Below are positions 19,283 to 30,764 of a DNA stretch of 64,000 nucleotides, in pieces. Position 1 is the first letter of the stretch. Every line of letters begins with the position of its first letter. The position numbers were made by a program, and so were the translations under genes. The DNA is from Microbacterium sp. SLBN-154 (GTDB taxonomy: Bacteria > Actinomycetota > Actinomycetes > Actinomycetales > Microbacteriaceae). A model generated the notes under the pieces. The model was not told the origin of the DNA, did not search any database, and saw only the letters and a list, made by a program, of their open reading frames with translations. The stretch spans positions 248,001 through 312,000 of the forward strand of contig NZ_VFNL01000001.1 of NCBI RefSeq assembly GCF_006715565.1, written 5' to 3'.

Positions 19283-19664
19283 GTGGGTGCCCTCCTGTTT
19301 CGGTCCGCGCGCGCGTGATCGTCACCGACACATCGGTGAAGCTCAGCGGGATCGGGGCCTGCGGCTTGTGAACGGTGACACGCACGGCCGAGACGAGCGG
19401 GCGCCCGAGCACCGCGCGGGCGATGCGGTCGGCAAGTGTCTCGAGCAGGTTCACCGGGTCGCCCGCGACGATGGCGGCGACCTCTTCGGCGAGCTCGCCG
19501 TAGTGCACGGTGTCGGAGACGTCGTCGCTGGCCGCCGCGGGGCGGGTGTCGAGCGTCAGATCCAGGTCGATGACGAAGTCCTGACCGCCCTGCCGCTCGT
19601 CGTCGTAAACGCCGTGGTACCCGAAGACCCGCAGGCCCGTCAGCGTGATCGTGTCGCCGTCCAC
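19263..19664 (-). CDS. folB: Dihydroneopterin aldolase
   Basis: Cleaves dihydroneopterin to hydroxymethyl-dihydropterin and glycolaldehyde. The 133 residues include GLRVFGYHGVYDDERQGGQDF near the start, DTVHYGELAEEV, NLLETLADRIA and VRVTVHKPQAPIP with the catalytic Lys. The start is GTG with a GGGAGGGAGA site, 25 bases inside the folP 3' end. Confidence 0.97.
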   Translation of the reverse strand: MDGDTITLTGLRVFGYHGVYDDERQGGQDFVIDLDLTLDTRPAAASDDVSDTVHYGELAEEVAAIVAGDPVNLLETLADRIARAVLGRPLVSAVRVTVHKPQAPIPLSFTDVSVTITRARTETGGHPHESSTG

Positions 19665-20497
19665 CGACGGTCTCCCTCCCACGCCTCGGCGATCAGCAGC
19701 GCGTCGCGGGTGGCGCGGACGTCGTGCACGCGCACGCCCCACACCCCCTCACGCGCGGCGAGCGCGCTCGTGACGGCCGTCGCCAGGTCGCGCCGATCTT
19801 CGGATTCCTCGTCCTGCGTCGCCGTCGATGAGATGTCGGCGCCGCCGGAGACGAGCGTCTCGGCCAGGAACCGCTTGCGGCTCGTTCCGACGAGCACGCG
19901 GGGGCCGATGCCGAGGATGCGAGGGAGCCCGCGCAGCACCGCCCAGTTCTGGTCGCCGCGTTTGCCGAACCCGATGCCCGGATCGAGGATGACGCGCGAC
20001 GGCGCGATACCGGCGACCGCGGCTGCGTCCAGACGCGCCGAGAGCTCGGTGACGACCTCGCGGACGACGTCGCCGTACTCGGCCCGTGCGTACATGTCGC
20101 TCGAGGGCCCCCGCCAGTGGCCGATGACGACCTCGGCGCGCGATCCGGCGACGGCGGCGAGCATTCCGGCGTCGGCGAGCCCGCCCGAGACGTCGTTGAC
20201 GATCACGGCTCCGGCCTCGACGGCGGCGACGGCGGTGGAGGCGTTCATGGTGTCGATGCTCACCGTCGCGCCCTCGGCCGCCAGTGCCCGGATCACCGGA
20301 AGCACGCGCTCCTGCTCGACACGCGGCTCGACCCGGTCGGCACCGGGACGGGTCGACTCACCGCCGATGTCGAGGATGTCGGCACCGGCGGCACGAAGGA
20401 CGCGGCCGCGTGCGATCGCGGCGTCCTGTGCGAAGTAACGGCCGCCGTCGCTGAAGGAGTCGGGTGTGACGTTGACGATGCCCATGACGACGGTCAT
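19640..20497 (-). CDS. folP: Dihydropteroate synthase
   Basis: Condenses hydroxymethyl-dihydropterin diphosphate with p-aminobenzoate; the sulfonamide target. The 285 residues show GIVNVTPDSFSDGGRY (loop 1), DIGGESTRPGA (loop 2), SIDTMNASTA, VNDVSGG, DPGIGFGKRGDQNW and VGTSRKRF with the substrate-binding Lys and Arg. The start overlaps the folE stop as ATGA. Confidence 0.98.
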   Translation of the reverse strand: MTVVMGIVNVTPDSFSDGGRYFAQDAAIARGRVLRAAGADILDIGGESTRPGADRVEPRVEQERVLPVIRALAAEGATVSIDTMNASTAVAAVEAGAVIVNDVSGGLADAGMLAAVAGSRAEVVIGHWRGPSSDMYARAEYGDVVREVVTELSARLDAAAVAGIAPSRVILDPGIGFGKRGDQNWAVLRGLPRILGIGPRVLVGTSRKRFLAETLVSGGADISSTATQDEESEDRRDLATAVTSALAAREGVWGVRVHDVRATRDALLIAEAWEGDRRWTATRSR

Positions 20498-21084
20498 TCG
20501 CGCGGTGCCCCCATGAGCAGCATCAGCTCGGTCCTCGAGATCGGGTCGGTGAATTCGCCGCGCGCGGCGATCGTCACCGTGGAGGCATCCCGCTGGCGCT
20601 CTCCGCGGAAGGTGACGCACCCGTGGGTCGCCTCGAGCACGACGAGCACGCCGCGGGTGTCGAGCGCATCCCAGATCGTGTCGGCGATCTGTTCGCCCAG
20701 TCGCTCCTGCACCTGCGGGCGCGAGGCGAGCACGTCGACGACCTTCGGCAGAGCACCCAGACCCACCACCTGCTCCCCCGGCAGGTAGGCGATGTGGGCC
20801 TTGCCGCGGAAGAGCAGCAGGTGATGCTCGCAGACCGAGCGGAAGTGGATGTCGCGGAGCATCACCGCGCCCGACGGCAGCGTGTCGGGCGCGGGACCGC
20901 GACTGACCGAGATGGTGTGCGAGAGCGGCTCGGCGGGGTCTTCCCCGACGCCGGAGAAGAATTCGGTGTAGGCGTCGGCGACGCGCTGCGGCGTGAGCTT
21001 CAGTCCCGGGCGATCGGGGTCCTCCCCGATCGCCGACAGAAGCTCGGTCACGAGCGCGGCGACGCGCTCTCGGTCAACGGCCAC
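20494..21084 (-). CDS. folE: GTP cyclohydrolase I
   Basis: Converts GTP to dihydroneopterin triphosphate, the first folate step. The 196 residues include FRSVCEHHLLLFRGKAHIAY with zinc-binding Cys and His, LPKVVDVLASRPQVQERL, and ATHGCVTFRGERQ with the third zinc ligand Cys. The GTG start lies nine bases after the ftsH stop. Confidence 0.98.
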   Translation of the reverse strand: MAVDRERVAALVTELLSAIGEDPDRPGLKLTPQRVADAYTEFFSGVGEDPAEPLSHTISVSRGPAPDTLPSGAVMLRDIHFRSVCEHHLLLFRGKAHIAYLPGEQVVGLGALPKVVDVLASRPQVQERLGEQIADTIWDALDTRGVLVVLEATHGCVTFRGERQRDASTVTIAARGEFTDPISRTELMLLMGAPRE

Positions 21085-21093
21085 GGGCCGAGC

Positions 21094-23100
<2,007 letters not shown>

Positions 23101-23235
23101 GGTGCGGGCGGGGCCCGATCCCTTCCTCGACGAGCCGTCAGCGTGGCGGGAGCCGCGGTGACGGTGAACTCAGGGTAACGCGGGCACTCTATGCCCGGCC
23201 TGTGCGTTCGTCGTGGGCTGAATCGATGCCCGATC

Positions 23236-24747
23236 TCAGGGCCTGCCCCCCGGTCGGGCACGGTGGATGGACTGCGGAACGAGGTAGGCCTCCAGGCCTT
23301 CGATCCCGTACTCCACCCCGAGCCCTGAGTCGTGGCGTCCGCCGAAGGGCGCGTAGTGGTTCGAGGCGAAGAAGTTGATGCCGACCGAGCCGGTGTCGAT
23401 GCGGCGGGCGACCTCGAACGCAGCGTCCTCGTCGCGACCGAACACGATGCCCCCGAGCCCGAAGCGCGTGCCGTTCGCGATCGCGATCGCATCGTCGACG
23501 TCGCGGGCCGGGAGGATCGTGATGACCGGTCCGAAGATCTCCTCCTGCGCGATCGCGTGGTGCGGTCGCACATCGGCGAACACCGTCGGCGCGACGAAGA
23601 AGCCGCCGTCGACCGGTGCCGCGACATCTCCGCCCACGACCGCGCGCGCACCCTCGCGGAGCCCCGCGCGGATGTGCCCCACGACGCTGTCGCGCTGCGA
23701 CGCCGTCGCGACCGGGCCGAACACCGTCGTGGGGTCGAGCGGGTCTCCGACCGGCGCGGCGGCGACGGTGGCGGCGACCATGTCCACCACGTCGTCGTAC
23801 CGCTCGGGGGTGGCGATGATGCGGGTGGAGATGTAGCAGGTCTGGCCGGTGTTCCGCAGGCAGCTGCGGATGAGCCCGGCCGACATCAGGTCGAGGTCGG
23901 CGTCGGGAAGGACGATCGCCGAGGACTTCCCGCCGAGCTCGAGGGTCACCGGACGCAGCAGCTCCCCGCAGGCGGCGGCGATCCGGCGACCGACGGGTGT
24001 GGATCCGGTGAAGGCGACCTTGTCGACGCCCGGATGCCGCACGAGCGCGTCGCCGGTCGCCCCGTCGCCGGTCACGAGGTTGATCACGCCGGCCGGGATC
24101 CCTGCCTCGGTGGCCGCGTCGAGGAGGAACCGCACCGAGAGGGGCGTCGGGCTGGCGGGCTTGATGACGACCGCGCATCCCGCGAGCAAGGCTGGCGCGA
24201 GCTTGATGACGACGAGGTTGATCGGGAAGTTCCACGGTGCGATGAGGGCGCAGACGCCGATGGGATCACGCGCCACGAGCGTCTCCCGATCACCGCCCGG
24301 GAAGGGGCGGACGTCGGGGCGCTCGAGGTGATCGACGAGGGAGGCGAACACCCGGAGGATCGATGCGGCGTTCGCGGCCGCCCCCGAGCTCTCGGACACG
24401 GGCGTGCCGTTCTCGAGCGTGTTGGTCAGTCCCAGCGCGTCGGCGCGCCGCTCGACGGCTTCCGCCATCCTCTGCAGCGCCGCCGCACGGGCGGCGGGCG
24501 CCGTCGCGGCCCAGTCGGCGAGCGCGGTGCGGGCCGCGGAGACGGCGGCGTCGACGTCGGCGGGTTCGGCGACCGGCACGGCCCCCCACTGCTCGCCGGT
24601 GGCGGGGTCGATCACCGCCGACGAGCGGCGTCGCACCGCGACATCCTCCCCTCCGATCCGGAAGGACTCGACCCGGGTGTAAGGAAGGGATGCCGCGGCG
24701 GCGCGGTGCGCGTCGCGGAGACCCGAGAGGGTGGCGGCGAGAGTCAT
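23236..24747 (-). CDS. Aldehyde dehydrogenase of the cre-like island
   Basis: A 503-residue NAD(P)-dependent aldehyde dehydrogenase. Motifs: IAPWNFPINLVVIKLAPALL, FTGSTPVGRRI, catalytic Glu in LELGGKSSA, catalytic Cys in NTGQTCYISTR, and EEIFGPV. In cre-type p-cresol clusters an aldehyde dehydrogenase oxidises the phosphorylated hydroxybenzaldehyde to the acid; that role is inferred here from position. It is the last gene of the island, its start overlapping the HD hydrolase stop as ATGA. Confidence 0.92.
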   Translation of the reverse strand: MTLAATLSGLRDAHRAAAASLPYTRVESFRIGGEDVAVRRRSSAVIDPATGEQWGAVPVAEPADVDAAVSAARTALADWAATAPAARAAALQRMAEAVERRADALGLTNTLENGTPVSESSGAAANAASILRVFASLVDHLERPDVRPFPGGDRETLVARDPIGVCALIAPWNFPINLVVIKLAPALLAGCAVVIKPASPTPLSVRFLLDAATEAGIPAGVINLVTGDGATGDALVRHPGVDKVAFTGSTPVGRRIAAACGELLRPVTLELGGKSSAIVLPDADLDLMSAGLIRSCLRNTGQTCYISTRIIATPERYDDVVDMVAATVAAAPVGDPLDPTTVFGPVATASQRDSVVGHIRAGLREGARAVVGGDVAAPVDGGFFVAPTVFADVRPHHAIAQEEIFGPVITILPARDVDDAIAIANGTRFGLGGIVFGRDEDAAFEVARRIDTGSVGINFFASNHYAPFGGRHDSGLGVEYGIEGLEAYLVPQSIHRARPGGRP

Positions 24748-25388
24748 GCGAGCTGCTCCGTCTTGAGCAGGATCTCCGATCGACCGAGCTCCGCCTCGGC
24801 CATCAGCACGGCGGCTTCGGTCAGCAGCTCGGGGATGATCTCCGCACGCAGCCGCCGGCAGTACTCAGCGGGCGTGAGCCGGAACCAGCCGGAGGCGAGG
24901 GCGATCCCGGCGGGAGTGAACCGCCACAGGCGATCGGCGTCTCGCACGAGGCTGTCCTCGAGCGAGTGGGCCACAGGCCGGGTGTCGTGTCCGTCGATGA
25001 TCGCCGTCACCCGTTCGACGAAGTCGTCATCGTAGCCGAGCGGCGGGAGGACCTCGCGCGCGATGTCGCAGCCGTGCCGTTCGTGCTCGTAGCGCACATC
25101 GGCCCGCCGCCAGTCGCCCGAGAAGCCCTCGTCGAGGATGCGTCGTTCGTCGACGCGGGCCCAGCCGGTGTCGTGCAGCAGGATCGCCACCCGCACGACG
25201 AGCGCGTCGGCATCGGGGTACGCGTCGCACAGCCGCTCGGCGAAGGCGAACGAGATCGGCAGATGGATGTCGTTGGCCCGCGTGCGGGACTCGGCGACGA
25301 CCGCCCGCCAGACGGGGTCGAGGTCGCCGTCTCGCTCGTCGGCGTGGATGGGCGACGTGTCGACGGGGTGGATGGTCTGCAGGGTCAT
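24744..25388 (-). CDS. creD: HD-domain phosphohydrolase, CreD-like
   Basis: A 214-residue HD-fold metal hydrolase. The HD motif is in VAILLHDTGWARVD; upstream metal ligand candidates are in NDIHLPISF, and further ones follow in EHERHGCDIA and IIDGHDTRP, then DADRLWRF. In the cre pathway CreD removes phosphate from 4-carboxyphenyl phosphate to release 4-hydroxybenzoate. Placement between the aldehyde dehydrogenase and ferredoxin reductase genes supports the same role. A paralogue with nearly the same motifs sits at the opposite edge of the island. Confidence 0.8.
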   Translation of the reverse strand: MTLQTIHPVDTSPIHADERDGDLDPVWRAVVAESRTRANDIHLPISFAFAERLCDAYPDADALVVRVAILLHDTGWARVDERRILDEGFSGDWRRADVRYEHERHGCDIAREVLPPLGYDDDFVERVTAIIDGHDTRPVAHSLEDSLVRDADRLWRFTPAGIALASGWFRLTPAEYCRRLRAEIIPELLTEAAVLMAEAELGRSEILLKTEQLA

Positions 25389-25397
25389 GGCCTCACC

Positions 25398-26684
25398 TCA
25401 GGATGCGACGGCCACGGGGGCGTCGACGAAGGATTGCTTCAGGCGCACGCTCGTGTCGGCGGCGGCCTCGGGCGGGATGGTCTGGCCCTTCGCGAGGGCC
25501 TGCTTGATCGCGAGGAACTCGGCGGGCTGGTTGACGCAGTCGGCGGCGATGAGCCGGTCGTCGCGGTAGTACAGCACGGTGAACCGCTCGGTGTCGGGGT
25601 CGCCGCGCACGACGACCGCGTCGTACCCCGCCGAGAGCCCCGCGATCTGGAGCTTGAGGTCTGCCTGATCGGACCAGAACCAGGGCACGGTCGAGTACGT
25701 GGCATCCTCCCCCAGGAGTGTCGCGGCGGCGACCTTCGCCTGCTCGAGGGCGTTGTTGACGCTTTCGATCCGGACTCTGCCGCCCAGGCCCGCGGGATAG
25801 GGGTTCGGCATGACGGCGCAGTCGCCTGCGGCGACCGTGCGTCCGTCCGACGCGAGGCACGACGCATCGACGACGATTCCGCCGTCGACCTCGAGGCCGA
25901 GCTGCACCGCGAGTTCGACGCGCGGGAGGACGCCGATCCCGATGACGACGAGGTCGGCGGGGATGATCCGGCCGTCGTCGAGCTCGACCCCCGTCACCGA
26001 TCCGCGGCGTCCGGCGGCGGAGGCGTCCACGCCGAGGATGCGTTCGAGCCGGGCGCCGAGGACGATCTCGGTTCCCCGGCGTCGGTGCGCGGCGAGATAG
26101 AACGCGCTCGTCGGTTCGGCGACCACGCGCCCGATGAGGCGGCCCGTTCCTTCGACGAGCGTCACGTCCTTGCCGAGCTGGCGGGCGGCGGCGGCCGCCT
26201 CGAGCCCGATGAACCCCCCGCCGATCACGACCACGCGCTGGGCGGACGGCTCGGCCAGCGCGGGACCGAGGGCGATCGCGTCGTCGGCGTCGCGGAGGTA
26301 ATGCACGCCCCGGTAGTCGGTGCCGGGAAGGGTGAGGCGACGAACGGAGGCGCCGGTCGTGAGAGCGAGGCGGGTGAAGGGGATGCGCCGGCCGCCCAGG
26401 GTGTGGGCGACGCCCGCGCCGGTGTCATCCCGATGGATCGTCACGACCCTGTCGCCGGCGATCAGCTCGATGTCGCGATCGTCGAACCACTGGCGGGTGC
26501 GCAGGATCACGTCGTCGGGCTCGAGCTCGCCTTTGAGCCATCCCTTCGACAGCGGCGGCCGCTGGTAGGGACGGTGCGCCTCCTCCCCGACCATGACGAT
26601 CGCCCCGCTGTCGCCGAGATCGCGCAGCGTGGCGGCGAGCTGAACACCGGCCTGGCAGGCGCCGACGATGAGTGTGGTCTCCAT
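25398..26684 (-). CDS. creE: FAD-dependent ferredoxin reductase of a class I P450 system
   Basis: A 428-residue rhodocoxin/putidaredoxin reductase-type flavoprotein passing electrons from NAD(P)H to the adjacent ferredoxin. N-terminal FAD motif LIVGACQAGVQLAATL has Cys where the second Gly of GxGxxG is usual. RPYQRPPLSKGWLKG, NAD-binding VVVIGGGFIGLEAAA and TVAAGDCAVMPNPY follow. The ferredoxin gene lies directly upstream with a nine-base gap. Symbol given by analogy with CreE in the CreJEF system. Confidence 0.88.
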   Translation of the reverse strand: METTLIVGACQAGVQLAATLRDLGDSGAIVMVGEEAHRPYQRPPLSKGWLKGELEPDDVILRTRQWFDDRDIELIAGDRVVTIHRDDTGAGVAHTLGGRRIPFTRLALTTGASVRRLTLPGTDYRGVHYLRDADDAIALGPALAEPSAQRVVVIGGGFIGLEAAAAARQLGKDVTLVEGTGRLIGRVVAEPTSAFYLAAHRRRGTEIVLGARLERILGVDASAAGRRGSVTGVELDDGRIIPADLVVIGIGVLPRVELAVQLGLEVDGGIVVDASCLASDGRTVAAGDCAVMPNPYPAGLGGRVRIESVNNALEQAKVAAATLLGEDATYSTVPWFWSDQADLKLQIAGLSAGYDAVVVRGDPDTERFTVLYYRDDRLIAADCVNQPAEFLAIKQALAKGQTIPPEAAADTSVRLKQSFVDAPVAVAS

Positions 26685-26693
26685 CAGGCGCCT

Positions 26694-27014
26694 CTACAGC
26701 TGCTCGCTCGGCGTGGTGACGTGGTACTCGCACCCGTCCTGGAGCTTGATCTGGCACGACAGGCGGGAGTTCTCCCGCCGCTCGACGGCCGTGCCGTCGA
26801 GCATCTCGTCCTCGAGGTCACCGGGCCCGCCGACCAGGTCGACGGTCTCGGGGGCGACGAACACGTGGCAGGTGGCGCAGGAGAGGCTGCCACCGCATTC
26901 CCCGACGATGCCGGGGACACCGTTTCGGACCGCGGTCTCCATGACCGAGTCACCGGGGCGCCCCTCGATGGTCGTGGTGGTGCCGTCGTCGGCGGTGTAG
27001 ACGACAGTGCTCAT
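26694..27014 (-). CDS. creF: [2Fe-2S] ferredoxin of the P450 system
   Basis: A 106-residue adrenodoxin/rhodocoxin-type ferredoxin. Cluster ligands: GECGGSLSCATCHVFV gives Cys-x5-Cys-x2-Cys, and the fourth Cys is in ENSRLSCQIKL. It carries electrons from the reductase encoded downstream to the P450. The nearby genes for P450, reductase and ferredoxin make a complete three-part class I system. Confidence 0.93.
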   Translation of the reverse strand: MSTVVYTADDGTTTTIEGRPGDSVMETAVRNGVPGIVGECGGSLSCATCHVFVAPETVDLVGGPGDLEDEMLDGTAVERRENSRLSCQIKLQDGCEYHVTTPSEQL

Positions 27015-27023
27015 TTCTTCTCC

Positions 27024-27782
27024 TTAGATGAACTGACGGCCACCGTCGACGACGAGCGTCTGGCCCGTCACGAAGCCGGCGTCGGGACCGGCGAGGAACA
27101 GCACGGCGCCGACGATGTCGTCGGGGGCGATGGCCCGCCGGATCGACCCGCGGTCCACGCCGTAGCTCTCTGCGTCGTCGATGAGGGCGTGACTGGCCTC
27201 GGTGAGGGTGAATCCGGGTGCGACGGCGTTCACCGTCACACCCCGCGCGCCGAGTTCCTTCGCCATGACGCGGGTGAGGCCGATGACACCCGCTTTGCTC
27301 GCGACGTAGTGCGCCCACTGCGCCGAGCCGCTGAAGACGGTCGCCGAGGCGATGTTCACCACGCGCGCACCCTCCCCCAGGTGGGGGGATGCCGCACGGG
27401 TGACCTGCCACGGACCCTTGAGGTTGACGTTCATGACGCGATCCCACTCCGCCTCGGTGATGTCCTCGAAGGGGGACCGCGTGATTCCGGCGTAGACCGC
27501 GGCGTTGTTGACGACGACGTCGATCCCTCCGCCCTCGGCGACGGCCGCCGCTGCGAGGGAACGCGCGGACGCGGCATCCGTCACATCCACTCCTCGCCCG
27601 ACGGCGCGGTATCCCTCCGCGACGAGGGCCTGGGCTGCCCGGGAGGCGCCGTCCTCATCGATGTCGGCGAGCACCACGAGGTCGCCCCGGCGGGCGAAGG
27701 CGTCGGCGAAAGCACGCCCGAGCCCTCCGGCCGCTCCGGTGACGATGACGGTGCGGGGCGCCCCCGCGGTGCTCTGTGCCAT
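27024..27782 (-). CDS. Short-chain dehydrogenase/reductase
   Basis: A 252-residue classical SDR. TVIVTGAAGGLGRAFADAF binds the cofactor, NNAA is in VVVNNAAVYAG, the active-site Ser is in NIASATVF, and Tyr/Lys are in HYVASKAG. An Asp after beta-strand 2 (VVLADIDEDG) favours NAD. By position it is the alcohol dehydrogenase of the island, oxidising the phosphorylated hydroxybenzyl alcohol. Its start is eight bases downstream of the phosphotransferase subunit stop; TGAGGCG may serve as ribosome site. Confidence 0.92.
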   Translation of the reverse strand: MAQSTAGAPRTVIVTGAAGGLGRAFADAFARRGDLVVLADIDEDGASRAAQALVAEGYRAVGRGVDVTDAASARSLAAAAVAEGGGIDVVVNNAAVYAGITRSPFEDITEAEWDRVMNVNLKGPWQVTRAASPHLGEGARVVNIASATVFSGSAQWAHYVASKAGVIGLTRVMAKELGARGVTVNAVAPGFTLTEASHALIDDAESYGVDRGSIRRAIAPDDIVGAVLFLAGPDAGFVTGQTLVVDGGRQFI

Positions 27783-27790
27783 GACGCGCC

Positions 27791-29628
27791 TCAGTCCAGG
27801 ATGGTGACGGTGCCGGAGTTGCCGTCGACACGCAGCCGCTGCCCGGTGCGGATCTCGCTGGAGGCGGTGCCCGTCCCGGTGACTGCGGGCATGCCGTATT
27901 CGCGGCAGACGATGGCGGCATGGCTCATCATGCCGCCGATGTCGGTGACGGTCGCGCGGATCTTGCCGAAGATCGGACCCCAGCTCGGTGCAGTGACCGG
28001 CGCGACGAGGATCTCGCCCTCCTGCACCTCGGAGAGCTGATCGGCGCTGGAGATGACCCGGGCGGGGCCCTCCGCCGTCCCCGGCGAGGCCGGCATGCCC
28101 TTGAGCGTGCCGTCGGGCACGTCGCCCGTGCCGAGCCAGTTCTGGATCTGATCGTCGGTGATGCCCCAGAGCATGAGGGTGAAGGGCTCGGTGATCACCT
28201 CGGGCGGGGTGTTCAGCGCCGGCTGCGGACGCGCGGTCGACAGGGCGTCGACGATGCCGCGGCGCCGCTCGACCTCGGCCGGCCAGTAGTCGGGGCCGAT
28301 CGCCGGAGCCCCGACCATCCATGCGTTCACGTAGTCGAAGAGCGCCTCGCGCACCTCATCGCGGCGCAGGTAGAACATGTCGTTCGCCTGCGGCCAGAAC
28401 CCTTGCTCGTGCAGCACGCGCGACAGCTGCCGGGCCTTGCGCCAGAACACGCCCATCGTCCAGTGCTCGATGTAGAAGTTGTGGTTCTCGACGTAGGGGT
28501 AGACGGTGCGGGCGAGACCGAGCTTGCCCTGGAAGGTCGCCAGGACGTCGCCCGACAGCAGCTCGGCGTATTCCCCGTGATGCGGTCGCGCTCGGCGACC
28601 AGATCGGCCACATGGCGGTCGATGTCGTGCCCGGCCTGGAGCCGGTCGATGTAGCCCCTGATGAAGCCGAGGGGGATGGCCGGCACATCCCGCCAGTATT
28701 CGTCGTGCGCGTAGAAGCCGTTGCCGGTCGTGAAGTTGAACCACGGGTCCTGTGCGTCGCGCCACGCCTCGGTCCAGGCCGCTCCCGAGGGATGCGCGGA
28801 GATCGCGGCGAGCGTCGCGTCGGCGTCGGAGGTGTCTCCGAAGAGATCGACCAGGCCGTCGCGGACGGCGATCTTGGCGAGCTTCTTCAGTTCGTCGTCG
28901 GGGCGGAAGAGCTCCATGTCGACGCCCTGCACCATCGTCGCGATCGCCTGATCGGGGATGCGCGGGAAGACCTCCTTGCAGAACATGAACAGGTCGAGGT
29001 AGGCGACGTACCCGAGGTTGAGGAATTCGAAGTGGTACTGCCAGGCGCGATAGGCCAGCGCGATGAGCCGGTCGTAGTCGCCGAGGAGTTCGGTCGCGGG
29101 CCCAGTGCCCTTGCCGGCGAGCACATCGTCGAGGGCGATGGCATCGGGGAGCGCGGTGAACTCGATGCTCTCGAGCTCGGCGATGGTGTCCTCCAGCTTG
29201 CCGTGCCAGTTCTGCAGCAGCGACTCCCAGTTCTGGAAGTAGTGGCCCGCACGCTGCATGAACTGCGGCACCCGCGCCTCGATGTGCTCGGGGTCCACAG
29301 CCACGGGTGACATGAACACGTAGCCGTTGTGGATGCGGTACTCGATGCCGTTCGCCGTGGGAATCAGGAGCTGGCGCGAGTTGTACTGGCCGAGACAGCC
29401 GACGGCGAACTCGAAGCCGATCGTCTCGAAGGGCTTCGTGACGGTGGGCCAGTGCTGGCTGTCGCAGAACCAGAACTTGCGCTCCTCGATGTCGCGACGG
29501 TTGTCCTGGAAGACGAGGTTGTAGGCGTAGAGGTCTTTCCAGCCCTCGGCGCCGGCGGGTGCGTCCTGCTCGTAGGGGCTGGGGAATGACGTGCGCGCGG
29601 GCGCGCTGACAGTGGTCGTCTGTGACAT
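27791..29628 (-). pseudogene. PEP-synthase-like phosphotransferase subunit (CreHI/phenylphosphate synthase type), frameshifted
   Basis: Two reading frames make up one protein of about 611 residues (roughly 69 kDa). The first frame starts MSQTTTVSAPAR after GAAAGG and holds about 350 residues, ending in family sequence at LVAERDRIT. The second frame resumes at EYAELLSGDVLATFQGK and runs to the C-terminal PEP-utilising mobile domain, GGMMSHAAIVCREYGMPAV, with the phosphate-carrying His. The frames meet at a run of four C on the + strand (28573-28576); one more base restores the protein. If real, the catalytic His domain is lost. Its partner is the ATP-binding subunit encoded upstream. Size matches the 70-kDa phenylphosphate synthase subunit. 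Sequencing error in the homopolymer is the main alternative. Confidence 0.85.
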
Positions 29629-29688
29629 GTCGATGCCTTTCATGGGCGGTGTCGGGTTCTGCGTTCGGGTGGGGGGATCGGTGGCCGG

Positions 29689-30762
29689 TCAGCGTCCGAT
29701 CTGGGTGAGGAGGGACTGGGTGATGCTCTGGATGCCGAATCCCGAGGTGGTGGGAGCGGCGTCGGCCTGCTTGGCCGACCAGACCGTCTCGGGGCGGGAC
29801 TGCAGCAGGAGGAGGTTCTCGCCGTCGGGGAGTGTGCGGTCGATCGCCCACTCGATGTCCTGCGGAGTACCGAAATGCTTCTCGGCGCGCTTGGCGATCG
29901 CCGCGATCGCAGCGATCTCGCCGTCGGTGAGGCACCGCACGCCGCGGCGCTCCGCCTCGACCTCCCGCTCGGCGATGCCGCGGGCTGCGGAGTCGGGGAC
30001 GAGCTCGATGTGCTTGTCGCCGAGCTGCTCCGCGGTGATGGTCAGCATGACCTTGTCGACGTGCAGGTTGTCGGGGGTCACCTGACCCGAGACGACGAGC
30101 TCGCCGAGGCCCCATGCCGCATCGATGACAATCGTCGACCGATCCCCGTTGGAGGGATCGACGGTCATGGCCACACCGGCCACCTTGGCGTCCACCATCT
30201 TCTGCACGGCGACAGCCATCGACAGCCCCTCGTTGGGGATGCCGTTGCGGAGCCGGTAGACGATGGCGCGGCTGGTGTAGAGCGACGCCCAGCACCGGCG
30301 GACGTGCTCGGCGACCTCGTCGAGGCCCTGGAGCCACAGGTAGGTGTCCTGCTGGCCGGCGAAGCTCGCGTCGGGGAGGTCCTCGGCCGTCGCCGACGAG
30401 CGCACGGCCACCGGCGCCTCGGCCGAGAAGCGCGACTGCAGCCGCGCGTAGGCCGCGGAGAACTCCTCCCGGATGGGCTCCGGAATCGGGCGCCCGAGGA
30501 TCTCATCACGGATCTGGGCCGAGGCGGCATCGATGCTCGCCACGTCGTCGGCGTCGATCGACGCGAGCAGGCGGTGGATGTCGTCGGCGACACCGGAGGA
30601 CTCGACGAACGCGGTGTAGGCATCGGTCGTGACGGCGAAGCCGGGGGGCACCGGCATCCCCGCCGACGTCAGGGCGACGAGAGACGCGCACTTGCCGCCG
30701 AGCACCTCGAGCTCAGCCGGCCCGGGCTCGTCGAAGAAGCGGATGAAGAGGCTTTCGGACAT
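29689..30762 (-). CDS. PEP/pyruvate-binding (ATP-grasp) phosphotransferase subunit, CreHI-like
   Basis: A 357-residue stand-alone version of the N-terminal ATP-binding domain of PEP synthase. LGGKCASLVALTSAGMPVPPGFAVTT is the entry motif; PVAVRSSATAEDLPDASFAGQQDTYL is the Arg-rich nucleotide site, and QDIEWAIDRTL with LLLQSRPETVW closes the grasp. In phenylphosphate synthase and CreHI such a 40-kDa subunit works with a larger His-domain subunit to phosphorylate a phenol using ATP. GGGAGG is well spaced for this ATG; an ATG six bases upstream (30768) overlaps the P450 stop as ATGA. Confidence 0.88.
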   Translation of the reverse strand: MSESLFIRFFDEPGPAELEVLGGKCASLVALTSAGMPVPPGFAVTTDAYTAFVESSGVADDIHRLLASIDADDVASIDAASAQIRDEILGRPIPEPIREEFSAAYARLQSRFSAEAPVAVRSSATAEDLPDASFAGQQDTYLWLQGLDEVAEHVRRCWASLYTSRAIVYRLRNGIPNEGLSMAVAVQKMVDAKVAGVAMTVDPSNGDRSTIVIDAAWGLGELVVSGQVTPDNLHVDKVMLTITAEQLGDKHIELVPDSAARGIAEREVEAERRGVRCLTDGEIAAIAAIAKRAEKHFGTPQDIEWAIDRTLPDGENLLLLQSRPETVWSAKQADAAPTTSGFGIQSITQSLLTQIGR

Positions 30763-30764
30763 GG

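Noticed and set aside
27791..30337. A single 848-residue protein read through the phosphotransferase region
   Set aside because: Only its last 260 residues or so look like a protein family; the rest is Arg-rich shadow of the adjacent frame, where the true N-terminal half lies.
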